Assembly (NCBI RefSeq): GCF_000321225.1
Contig: NW_004450583.1
Span: 288,495 to 352,494, forward strand
Source of the DNA: Odobenus rosmarus divergens
Taxonomy: Eukaryota; Chordata; Mammalia; Carnivora; Odobenidae
DNA length: 64,000 bases
Direction of reading: 5' to 3'
Below the pieces are notes generated by a model, which did not search any database, was not told the origin of the DNA, and was given only the letters and a program-made list of their open reading frames with translations. The position numbers and the translations under genes were made by a program. Of this stretch, positions 12,293 to 22,702 are shown piece by piece (position 1 is the stretch's first letter; each line of letters opens with the position of its first letter).

Positions 12293-12496
12293 AAAATAAA
12301 GACATTTTAAACATCTATGGAAAAAGAGTTGCCCATCCATATATATACACTGAGAGAACTATTAAAGGATAGATTATACCACAGAAGAAAGGAATGGGAT
12401 ACACAAAGCACCAGAAAGCAAAGTAATTGGCAAAGCATATTGGTAAATCTAAGTAGTTACTAAAACAGATAACATCTTATGTGTTAAAAAACAACA

Positions 12497-12687
12497 NNNN
12501 NNNNNNNNNNNNNNNNNNNNNNNNNNNNNNNNNNNNNNNNNNNNNNNNNNNNNNNNNNNNNNNNNNNNNNNNNNNNNNNNNNNNNNNNNNNNNNNNNNNN
12601 NNNNNNNNNNNNNNNNNNNNNNNNNNNNNNNNNNNNNNNNNNNNNNNNNNNNNNNNNNNNNNNNNNNNNNNNNNNNNNNNNNNNNNN
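12497..12687. other. Assembly gap (191 N)
   Basis: Run of N. A SINE begins inside it, since the sequence resumes in the middle of a + SINE; the true length is unknown. Confidence 0.99.
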
Positions 12688-12838
12688 AGCTCAAGTCATG
12701 ATCCCAGGGTCCTGGGATCGAGCCCCACATCGGGCTCCCTGCTCAGCGGGAAGCCTGCTTCTCCCTCTCCCCCTGTTTGTGTTCCCTCTCTCGCTGAGTC
12801 TCTGTCAAATAAATAAATAAAATCTTTTAAAAAAAAAA
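12688..12838 (+). repeat. CAN SINE, head lost in the gap
   Basis: From 'agctcaagtcatgatcccaggg' to the aaataaataaataaaatcttttaaa tail. Confidence 0.93.
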
Positions 12839-13391
12839 ATAAAATTCAAAATAAAACATGAAAAATACTTAGAGGGAAGTTAATGCATATCAAAGTCCTT
12901 TTTTAAAAAATGTATTTTACATAATTGGACTGTCATTCATTGTCAAAGTGATGAAAGATGCCTCAAGCCCCTACATCCCTTTTTGTTCCAGTCAATACTC
13001 TAATCCTGTAAACTGAAGTAAGGAGGGTTTCCACTGGAAAAATGGCTTCTTGGGCTATGTCTAGATCGGTGGCATCAAACTTTTAAAACTGCAACTCATA
13101 CTAAGACATATAGTTGACATGTAGTTGACACAGACATGTAGTTGACTCACTGTGTGTACATAAAACAGAAGACAAAGTTCCATAAAGTAATAACCTTTAT
13201 GTGAGTAATACTATTATATTATACATTCTGTTCTACTTTATTCTATTTCACTTTTTGGGGGTATTATTTAATAACATTTTATATTGATTTCATGATCCAC
13301 ATGGTCCTAAAGCTTGAAAAAGGACTGGTAAGAGTGTTTCCTGAGAAGTCCCAAGTGTTTACCTCTCCTACTTTATTTATTTTATTTTATT
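12839..13391. other. Intron sequence without recognised feature
   Basis: AT-rich, with a short local repeat of 'catgtagttgac' around 13119-13146. No exon-like open frame with splice sites. Confidence 0.5.
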
Positions 13392-13584
13392 TTTTTAAGA
13401 TTTTATTTATTTATTTGACAAAGAGAGACACAGTGAGAGAGGGAACACAAGCCGGGGGAGTGGGAGAGGGAGAAGCAGGCTTCCCGCTGAGCAGGGAGCC
13501 CGACGCAGGGCTCGATCCCAGGACCCTGGGATCATGATCTGAGCTGAAGGCAGATGCTTTACGACTGAGCCACCCAGGCGCCCC
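13392..13584 (-). repeat. CAN SINE
   Basis: Target-site duplication tacctct(c/t)ctacttta... written as two 16-base copies at 13360 and 13585, one mismatch. Confidence 0.93.
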
Positions 13585-13882
13585 TACCTCTTCTACTTTA
13601 AAGATACCTAATACTAAGTCTGAAATTAGGTCAAAATAAAAAGTTAAACACAAAAAGATATGGTACTGACTGGTTACTTAGTATAAAGACCACTGAGATT
13701 CTCAGTTAAGGATATCTTACTTGATGAATGCTCACTATTATTACTAGCATCATCCTTTCTATCACCCAGCATGGAGGCTCAGATTCATCTTCATTAACCA
13801 TCTCTCTCATCAAATCAGTCATCAAATTCTGTGGATTCTATCCTCATACAACATGGCTCATATCTTCTCCTTTTTTCCCCTA

Positions 13883-13985
13883 TTTTAAAAAATTGAGGTC
13901 TGATTGACATAACTTTATATTAGTTTTAGATGTACAATATAATGATTTGATATATGTATGTATTGTGAAATGATCAAAGTTCTTG
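13883..13985 (-). repeat. Old L1 3' UTR scrap, antisense
   Basis: 'attgaggtctgattgacataac' and 'ttttagatgtacaatataatg' are L1M 3' UTR text read backwards. Confidence 0.65.
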
Positions 13986-13989
13986 CTCT

Positions 13990-14461
13990 GTTTCAGTGGA
14001 GGACAGAAATCCTAAAAAAACATTAGACTTTGTTAGAAAAATAAAGAAGTATGGATGCTAAAATTTTAAGTATAACTACAAATAGAATATAAACATAATG
14101 AATAACTTCCAAATTAATAGGGGAAATAAGGAAAACAGTGTAACAGAAGGAAAAGAGAATAAAAAACACAAGAAAAAGAAGGATAAATACAAACACAAAA
14201 CAAATGATAGAAATAAATCCAAATATTGCACATTACAATAAGTAAAGGTGGATAAAATTTACCTATTAATAAAAGACAGAGACTCTGAAATTGGATAATA
14301 AAGTTCAGCTACATGCTATTTAAATAAACATGTCAAAGACAGAATGACACCCAAATGTTGAAAATAAAAGGACGGGAAAAGTTTTAACAGGCAAATACCA
14401 ACAAGAAGAAGAACAGTATTTAAGTAGATAAATATTTAATAGAAAAAAAATAACAAATTAG
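13990..14461 (+). mobile_element. Old L1/HAL1-like fragment, sense
   Basis: A-rich, with 'gatagaaataaatccaaatat' and 'ttggataataaagttcagctac' resembling the region between L1 ORF1 and ORF2. No open frame. Confidence 0.5.
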
Positions 14462-14760
14462 TGAAACAGGCTCTTAACTATTGAGAACAAAAATGGTTAC
14501 CAAAGGGGAGGTGGCTGGGGGATGGGTGAAAGAGTAATGGAGACTAAGGACTGCACTTGTCATGATGAGCACAGGGTGATGTATGGAATTGTTGAATCAC
14601 TGTATTGAATACCTGAAACTAATATAGCACTGTTGTTAACTATACTGGAGTTAAAATTTAAAAAAAAAAGATATCTTGCTAAGAGATTGTGCTTATTCAC
14701 TTCTTTCTCAACAGTATCCCATTCTCATCGCTAATAACAAACTTTGACCCTCCATGAAAA
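14462..14760 (+). mobile_element. 5'-truncated L1 3' UTR with candidate 3' transduction
   Basis: 14462-14669 is a carnivore L1 3' UTR ending in a poly(A) run. Then come about 85 bases of non-L1 sequence (14670-14755), a second poly(A) and the right copy of an A-rich duplication (aaaaaataacaaatt, also at 14445-14459). See findings. Confidence 0.75.
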
Positions 14761-14861
14761 AAAAAATAACAAATTTCACTGAGACTAGTAAAATCCCATT
14801 ATACCCCCCAGGAGCTTGAAAACAGTAAGAAATTTTTAGGAAGATTATTTGTGTCGAGTCT

Positions 14862-15258
14862 TGTGAAAATAAATAAAAGAAATGTCATTAAACATGGAGT
14901 TGGGAAGCCCTAAAAGGAGATCTCTCACACACTACCTTCCTCCCTAAGAAGCCATAACTCGCATTCCCCAACAGGAAGAAGCCTACTTTATATACCGTAA
15001 CAGAAGGAAGGAAGAATTTCTTCCTACCCAGCAACAGCCCAGCCCGTGAGAGAAACCACCACACTCAACCAATAAGAAGCCATAACTGCCCCTTTAGCTT
15101 CCTCCTTTCACCTATAAAAGCAAGCCCCTTTCCTCTTTTCTGGACTTGCCTATGGTTCACCATAAGTTTGCTTGTCCCCGATATCACTTCTCTGCTATTC
15201 CCAAATAAGCTCATTTTGCTTGTAAAATAGCTGACTCTTGTTCTTTTTAAGGTCAACA
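14862..15258 (+). mobile_element. Solo LTR, ERV1 (gammaretrovirus-like) type
   Basis: 397 bases beginning TGTGAAAATAAA and ending GGTCAACA, flanked by the 4-base duplication gtct (14858-14861, 15259-15262), as expected for ERV1 integration. Promoter layout visible: CCAAT at 15069-15073, TATAAAAG at 15113-15120, and a variant polyadenylation signal AATAAG at 15204 followed by ctcattttgcttg. A 15-base direct repeat (taagaagccataact) at 14945 and 15073 could be an enhancer-type duplication. No internal retroviral sequence adjoins it, so it is a recombination remnant without genes. Family name not assignable by eye. Confidence 0.85.
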
Positions 15259-15382
15259 GTCTTTAAAGTTAACTTTCATATCTATTTAGCAAACCTTTTT
15301 TAATTGGATAGAAGTTGATTTTCATTCTTGGAGTGAAAATACAGATTTCTTATCTTATACTTTTAAAAAAGATTTAACTTTT

Positions 15383-15574
15383 TGGGTGCCTGGGTGGCTC
15401 AGTTGGTTGGGCGACTGCCTTGGCTCAGGTCGTGATCCCTGAGTCCTGGGATCAAGTCCCACATTGGGCTCCTTGCTCAGCAGGGAGCCTGCTTCTCCCT
15501 CTGACCCTCTCCCCTCTAATGCTGTTTCTCTCTCTCTCAAATAAATAAATAATCTTAAAAAAAATTAAAAAATG
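15383..15574 (+). repeat. CAN SINE
   Basis: Target-site duplication aaaagatttaactttt at about 15367 and 15576. Confidence 0.95.
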
Positions 15575-15769
15575 AAAAAGATTTAACTTTTCTTCCACCA
15601 GAATATAAAAGGATACATAAATACAGATGAAGTAGATGGTAAGCAGAGAATCAGATAACATGATCAGATTTACATTTTATAGCCATCCCTATGGCTGCTG
15701 CTAAAGAATTATAGAGGGCAGGGACATAACCTAAACTGTCAACTGAAAAATACAGACTACAAAGTAATA

Positions 15770-16110
15770 CATATATACTTGGCCCTTCAACAACACAGGT
15801 TTGAACTGTGAGGGTCCACCTTTATGTGGATTTTTTTCAACACAGTACAGTACTATAAATGTATTTTCTTTTATGATTTTCTTAATAAACTTTTCTTTAG
15901 CTTACTTTATTATAAGAATACAGTATGTAATACATATATAAAATATGGGATATTGGTAAAGCTTCCAATCACCAGTAGACTATTAGTAGTTAGGTTTTTG
16001 GAGACTCAAATGTTATATATGGATTTTTGACTGTGTGGGGGGGGGGAGATGGTGGTCAGCACCCCTAAGCCTCATGTTTTCAAGAGTCAAATGTATAGGA
16101 CTGACTGTCT
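15770..16110 (+). mobile_element. Tigger (TcMar) non-autonomous DNA transposon
   Basis: Left end 'cttggcccttcaacaacacagg', then 'ttgaactgtgagggtccac', 'tagcttactttattataagaatacag', and the closing 'gtggtcagcacccctaagcc ... caagagtcaaatgta'. This is the familiar Tigger terminal layout. No transposase. Confidence 0.85.
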
Positions 16111-16258
16111 ATCTTCAGCTCTAAAAAAATACTGGAACCAAGCAACTATACTAAAATTAGCAATCATTATATTTGGTAGAATTATTGGTAATTTTAATTT
16201 TTTCTTCATACTTTGCTGGATCTTTCAAAATGATTACAATAAACATAGTATTTTTATG

Positions 16259-16458
16259 GGGCGCCTGGGTGGCTCAGTTGGTTAAGCGACTGCCTTCAGC
16301 TCAGGTCATGATCCCGGAGTCCCGGGATCGAGTCCCGCATTGGGCTCCCCGCTCAGCGGGGAGTCTGCTTCTCCCTCTGACCCTCTTCCCTCTCGTGCTC
16401 TCTATCTCTCATTCTCTCTCTCTCTCAAATAAATAAATAAAATCTTTAAAAAAAAAAC
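16259..16458 (+). repeat. CAN SINE 240 bases before the first exon
   Basis: Exact 17-base target-site duplication aacatagtatttttatg at 16242 and 16459; tail ends about 240 bases before the acceptor at 16699. Confidence 0.96.
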
Positions 16459-16699
16459 AACATAGTATTTTTATGATGAAGAAAATGTTACTTTAAAAAA
16501 GTAGGTATTTCTATACATTTTTAAAAATAGGAATAGAAAGGAAATCTGAATATTATAAAACACAAAAATTCACTAACTTTTCTTTCATGGAAATTCAGCA
16601 GTATTTCAAATGGATTAAATATTGAAAACAAAATTTGATTGCTTTCAACCTTTATGATTTTAAAAGGTCACCTAAATATTTTGGTGTGGTATTTTCTAG

Positions 16700-17650
<951 letters not shown>

Positions 17651-17767
17651 GATTCTGGGTAGGCAGATAATCACTCCAAGTGAAAGTTATGGGATGTATC
17701 CTAGATCCCCTTCTGTTGTTTCAGCTTCACATGAGGCAACACTTTCTCAAGAAAGAGATTCTACTAT
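17651..17767 (+). CDS. FAM149B1: FAM149B1 exon: end of DUF3719
   Basis: The acceptor is cattttgaag and the donor is the strong site at|gtaagt. The first base completes the split Arg codon, then [11 protein letters not shown] begins; the exon ends with AT of a split Ile codon (117 bases). It carries the second half of DUF3719, followed by a Ser-rich stretch ([21 protein letters not shown]). The intron before it is only 0.8 kb, so these two DUF3719 exons form a compact pair. Odd point: an identical 12-base copy of the donor region (atgtaagtattt) lies 17 bases downstream. Its use would put an in-frame TAA directly after the split codon. Confidence 0.95.
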
Positions 17768-17793
17768 GTAAGTATTTTTAATATGTAAGTATT
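17768..17793 (+). promoter_or_regulatory. Tandem splice donors
   Basis: The 12 bases atgtaagtattt occur at 17766 and at 17783. The proximal GTAAGT at 17768 is in phase with the next exon. The distal one at 17785 would add 17 bases and an immediate TAA. Confidence 0.6.
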
Positions 17794-17957
17794 TATGTAT
17801 CCAAATGTGCAAGTGTTATATTCTGCCAGTTATACTAGGGGATTAAAAAACTTTTTACTTGTTGGTATTTAATAAAGCACAGAAAATTCTGTTAAGATTG
17901 ACTATAGTTTTTGTACATATAAGAATTTTGTTATATAATTTTTTGTTAAAAGTATAT

Positions 17958-17987
17958 ATATCTTACTTTTGTTAAAAAGTAAGATAT
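17958..17987. other. Perfect hairpin 1
   Basis: Arms atatcttactttt (17958-17970) and aaaagtaagatat (17975-17987) are exact reverse complements with a 4-base loop gtta. Confidence 0.85.
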
Positions 17988-18013
17988 TCCCTAGGGTTTA
18001 AGGATATTTTTGT

Positions 18014-18041
18014 TATTCAGATCCATCTCTGGATCTGAATA
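18014..18041. other. Perfect hairpin 2
   Basis: Arms tattcagatcca (18014-18025) and tggatctgaata (18030-18041) are exact reverse complements with a 4-base loop tctc. Immediately followed by a 95-base TA-rich stretch to 18135. Confidence 0.85.
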
Positions 18042-18135
18042 TACATAAATTAAATATATATTTATATTTATATATTTACATAAAATATATATTTTTTATA
18101 AATATATATATTTATATATATATAATATAAATACA
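18042..18135. repeat. TA-rich low-complexity stretch
   Basis: Almost only A and T, with several self-complementary TATATA blocks. Confidence 0.85.
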
Positions 18136-18221
18136 GGCACTTCCTTCTTGAAATAAAGTGTAGATAGACCGGGTTAAAAAAATTTAGGGGTCTGAGAAAC
18201 ACACTTTAACAATTTTTTGAG

Positions 18222-18412
18222 GGATGCCTGGGTAGCTCAGTCGGTTAAGCGTCTGCCTTCGGCTCAGGTCATAATCCCAGGGTCCTGGGATCAAGTCCTG
18301 CACCGGGCTCCTTGCTCTGTGGGGAGCCTGCTTCTCACTCTGCCTGCCACTCCCCCTCCTTGTGCTAGTGCTCTCTCTCTCTCTGACAAATAAATAAATA
18401 AAATCTTAAAAA
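18222..18412 (+). repeat. CAN SINE
   Basis: Head gggatgcctgggtagctcag, tail aaataaataaataaaatctt; flanks only loosely similar (acaattttttgag / aagattttttgaa). Confidence 0.93.
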
Positions 18413-18660
18413 AGTAAAGATTTTTTGAAAAAATTTTGAAAAAGTGATTTCTTAAATGTAATATTAATTATAACTTAATTTCTTTGCAGAAATTAAACTG
18501 CTATTAGTTTATTAGCCTAAATTGGATAATTAGTATATTATTTAAAATAGCTAATTCTTTTGAATACCTCAAACTCTTTAAACAACAGCAAAATAAACCT
18601 AAGTAGGATTATTCCACTTTCTTACATTATACACAAAAATAAATTCAAAATAGATTAAAG

Positions 18661-18858
18661 GGGGCACCTGGGTGGCTCATCGATTAAGCCTTTGGCTGCG
18701 GTCAATATCCCGGAGTCCTGGGATTAAGCCCAAAGGGAGAGGGAGAAGCAGACTCCCCACTGAGCAGGGAGCCTGATGTGGGGCTCGATCCCAGGGCCCT
18801 GGGATCATAACCCGAGCCGAACGCAGACGCTCAGCTGACTGAGCCACCCATGCGCCTA
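18661..18858. repeat. Two CAN SINE heads in inverted orientation (fold-back)
   Basis: 18661-18732 is a + head and part of the body (ggcacctgggtggctca ... gtcctgggattaagccc). From about 18733 the sequence is a minus SINE ending actgagccacccatgcgcc. Both halves carry a tRNA-related head, so it is not a single inverted copy. Confidence 0.85.
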
Positions 18859-19124
18859 GAGGGGAACCCTCTTGCACTGTTGGTGGGAATGCAAACTGGA
18901 GCAGCCACCCTGGAAAACAGTATGCAGTTTCCTTAAAAAGTTAAAAATAGAACTATCCTATGATCTAGCAATCATACTACTAAGTATTTACCCAAAGAAT
19001 ACAAAAATACTAATTCAAAGGGATACATGCACCCCGATGCTTATAGCAACATTATCTACAATAGCCAGCTTACAGAAACAGCCCAAGTGTCCATCAACTG
19101 AGGAATGGCTAAGGAAGATGTGGT

Positions 19125-19162
19125 GTGTGTATATATATATATACACACACAAACACACACAA
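19125..19162. repeat. (TA)n/(CA)n microsatellite
   Basis: gtgtgtatatatatatatacacacacaaacacacac, inside the L1 where the poly-dinucleotide commonly expands. Confidence 0.85.
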
Positions 19163-19541
19163 TGGAATATATTACTCAACCATAAAAAGGAATGAAATCT
19201 TGCCATGGATGGATCTAGAGAGTATAATGTTGAGTGAACTAGAGAAAGACAAATACCATATGATTTCACTCATATGTGGAATTTAAAAAACAAAACAAAG
19301 CAAAGAGAAACAATCTCTTAACTATAAAGAACAAACTGATGGTTACCAAAGGGGAGTTCGGGGGGGATGGGTGAACTAGGTGATGGGGATTAAGGAGTGC
19401 ATTTGTGATGAGCACCGGGTGACGTATGGAAGTGTTGAATCACTATACTGTACACCTGAAACTAATATCACACTGTATGTTAACTAACTGGAATTTAAAT
19501 AAAAACATTTTTTAAAAACCTAAATAGGATTATTTCAAAAC

Positions 19542-20931
19542 TTATGTTTACCCTTAAATCTATTTAAAACATCAGTGTTTTAATTTTTTTGTTGTTATTC
19601 CTAATTTTTTTCCCAAGATTGTAATTTTACTTATTTGAATCACCTTCTAAGAGTTTTAGTAGCAGTAGTTTTGATGCCTTTTTGGACTTGGAGTCATTTC
19701 AAAAGACCACAAAGTAAAACATTACTGCATTGGGCTAGTTATGATTACAGGACCTGGGTTATCTACATTAGTCAGAGAATGGTATTTGTTTACTTTTCTC
19801 AAAGGATTTAAATTCAAGTTTCTTATCACTAGGCTGAGCTTTCTTTTTAAATTTAAACCTCATGTATTACATCAGTAAGCCTTTTTAAGTTTACTCTTTT
19901 TATATAACTTCTAGATTTTTACAAACTAATGTCTTCCACAGAAATGACATATTCTTTAATTCTCACTGACCAAAATTACATAACTCATGTCATGTCATTA
20001 ATATATTTACCTGATGTAGGATAAATTTTATATATGCCTTATTATTTTTATATAAGTAGTAGTTCCACTTAGACACTCATCTCCAAGGATATAAGTAATC
20101 AAGACTGAGCAATTTAGCCCCTCTTTTTTTAGGATATCTGACTAAATCTTTCTGCAACATACTGTAAACTTCCTTTCTTTCCTTTCCACTTGCTACCCCA
20201 CTCCTGATAAGCCCTTCTTATTTTTGGATTTGCTTTTCTGGACTATCTGCTTACAGTTTTCAATTATTACTTTCATTTACAATACAGATAAACATCTATC
20301 TATACTTCATACACAGACATATACCTAGATGAAACAAATTATCCAGCTTTATTAGCATACCACTGCTTATGGAAAGCAATAACAAATATAATCCATGATA
20401 TTTACTTTCATGTAACCACTACTTTGTCCATATGTCATTTTCTTGAGTACCATTTGAACTCAGAGCATTCAAAAATATTTATATATTTTAATTAATCATA
20501 ATTATTATTGATGCTCAAATTGTTACAACTTGGCCATGTCAAGCTAGTTCCTTTGTTTTTGTTTTGACTGTATCCTTGCTTTGTGGTTACAGCAGGATGT
20601 TCCAGGCCCATCTTTAATTTTTTCTTCAAGACAAAGAATGAGCTGAAATTTAAGGAGAAGTGCTTCTGTTGAGAGGCTAATCCTTGAAAATTTGGGTAGT
20701 GAAGGTCTGTAACTTGGTGCTGCTGCTATTTTACTGCTTTTTGCTATAGGAGGTATGGAAAAATGTGTCATGAATTAATTTTGATTTTTTTTTTCAGTTT
20801 AACAAATCAATTTGCCATAAAATGAGGTTTATAAATGACTGAGACTTTCTACAAAAATAATATTTCAAATTATATCCATTCTTGCCACTCAACATTATAT
20901 CAGATTTTCCTTTTAAGATTAAAGGTTGATC
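19542..20931. other. Intron sequence, no recognised feature
   Basis: About 1.4 kb of AT-rich sequence without SINE or L1 signatures that I can name, and without an exon-like frame. Confidence 0.5.
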
Positions 20932-21126
20932 GGGGTACCTGGGTGACTCAGTCAGTTAAGTGTCTGCCTTTGGCTCAGGTCATGATCCCAGAGTCCTGGG
21001 ATCAAGCCCCGCTTCGGGCTCCCTGCTCAGTGGGGAGTCTGCTTCTCCCTCTCCCTCTGCCTTTCCTCCTTGCTCTCTCTCTCTCAAATAAATAAATAAA
21101 ATTCTTGAAAATCTTTAAAAAAAAAT
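20932..21126 (+). repeat. CAN SINE
   Basis: Duplication aa(a/g)ggttgatc at 20921 and 21127. Confidence 0.93.
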
Positions 21127-21453
21127 AAGGGTTGATCCTTTCTGTCTCCCACTTAAAAATTTTCAATAGCTTCCCACTGAATTTAAGATAAAAATGTAAA
21201 ATTATATCATAAGCTGACTTAAGCCCATATCTCTATCATTGTTTTCTGTCATTCTCTCTCTTATTCATTAATCCTCCCAAGTGGCTTTCTTTAAGGTGTC
21301 AAATGTACTAAACCAGGTATTTGGCCCAGTTTCTATTCTTGAGTTCTTGGGCCAGAGAAGAGTGGTACAATAAAAAAAGACAAAAATACAGTATTTTCTT
21401 CTTTGTATTTCTTAACACCTAGCACAGTGATTACAACATGGTTAGCATTCAGT

Positions 21454-21645
21454 GTTTTTTTTTTTTAATATTTTATTTATTTGACAGAGAGATAGAGCAC
21501 AAGTAGGCAGAGCGGCAGGCAGAGGCAGAAGGAGAAGCAGACTCCCTGCTAAGCAGGGAGCCCGACGCGGGACTTGATCCCAGGACCCTGGGATCATGAC
21601 CTGAGCTGAAGGCAGATGCTTAACCGACTGAGCCACCCAGGCACC
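21454..21645 (-). repeat. CAN SINE
   Basis: Poly(T) at left, head ends gccacccaggcacctg; poor flanking duplication. Confidence 0.93.
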
Positions 21646-22161
21646 TGTATGCAACGTTTTTTTGCTAAATTAAAGCATAACATATTTATATGATACCAAA
21701 TGATATGAAAATGAATTAATGTATACGTTGATATTATGGTTGTGAAACAATGTTAACAATCAAAACAAATATTGGTGTCTAGGTCAAAATGGAATTCCAG
21801 GAGCATAAAATAATAGAAGATGGTGGCAGCATAAGGAGAAAACACAGGCAAAAAAGGACCATGAGAATATGACTTTAAGGACATTTCCACTTGAAAAAAA
21901 TTATGCACTTTACTGTTTCAAGTTAGCATAAGGAGCTGTCTACCTTTAGTTTAAATACATAGCTCAGCAAAAATTAGCTTACTATAATACCTACTAAGAT
22001 GTTAAAGTGTATGACTATATGCAGAATTATAATCCTTGAACACCACTAAAGGAATAGAGCACAGAATAGAGAAACCTTTGTGTAAATGGCTAAATGACTT
22101 TCAACAAGTGTGCCAAGACTACACAATGGGGAAAGGACAGTCTTCAACAAATGATGCTAGG

Positions 22162-22702
22162 GGGGCGCCTGGGTGGCTCAGTTGTTAAACATCTGCCTTT
22201 GGCTCAGGTCATGATCACAGGGTCCTGGGATCAAGCCCCGCATCGGGCTCCCTGCTCAGCAGGAAGCCTGCTTCTCCCTCTCCCACTCCCCCTGCTTGTG
22301 TTCCCTCTCTTGCTGTGTCTCTGTCATATAAATAAATAAAATCTTTTAAAAAAATGTGAATTGTGTAAGATTGTTGAATCACAGACCTGTGCCTCTGAAA
22401 CAAATAATACATTATATGTTAAGAAAAAAGAAGAAGATAGTAGGAAGGGAAAATGAAGGGGGGGAAGTCGGAGGGGGAGACGAACCATGAGAGACTATGG
22501 ACTCTGAGAAACAAATTGAGGGTTCTAGAGGGGAGGGGGGTGGGGGGATGGGTTAGCCTGGTGATGGGTATTAAAGAGGGCACGTTCTGCATGGAGCACT
22601 GGGTGTTATACACAAACAATGAATCATGGAACACTACATCAAAAACAATGATGTATGGTGATTAACATAACAATAATAAAAAAATAAGAATAAAATAAAA
22701 TA
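22162..22702 (+). mobile_element. SINE-L1 composite in one pair of target-site duplications
   Basis: 22162-22354 is a complete CAN SINE with its A-rich tail. It is fused without a gap to 22355-22702, a 5'-truncated young L1 3' UTR in the same orientation ('gggttctagaggggaggggggtgg', 'gcatggagcactgggtgttata'). The outer flanks are aaatgatgctagg (22149) and aaatggtgctggg (22703). No duplication separates the two halves. Confidence 0.8.

Larger units (their letters stand above)
9905..12350 (+). mobile_element. L1 ORF2 and 3'-end fragments, sense, mosaic
   Basis: 10013 onward reads tttgcagatgacatg (the Phe-Ala-Asp-Asp core of reverse transcriptase, bases intact but without an open frame around it). 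10145-10540 is an L1 3' end with 'gaatattatgcagcc'. 10550-11940 is another ORF2 C-terminal stretch interrupted by two SINEs. The order of blocks is not that of a single element. Confidence 0.7.
18616..19515 (+). mobile_element. L1 3' portion with an internal deletion filled by a SINE fold-back
   Basis: 18617-18660 is ORF2 text ('acacaaaaataaattcaaaatag'). It is followed by an inverted SINE pair, then ORF2 C-terminus and 3' UTR from 18861 ('cttgcactgttggtgggaatgc' to 'ctggaatttaaataaaaac'). About half a kilobase of ORF2 is missing between the two parts. Outer duplication aacctaa(g/a)taggattatt at 18596 and 19518. Confidence 0.82.

Noticed and set aside
16259..16330. tRNA-like box A and box B in SINE heads.
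   Set aside because: They are SINE promoters derived from tRNA-Lys; no cloverleaf-capable intact tRNA gene was found.
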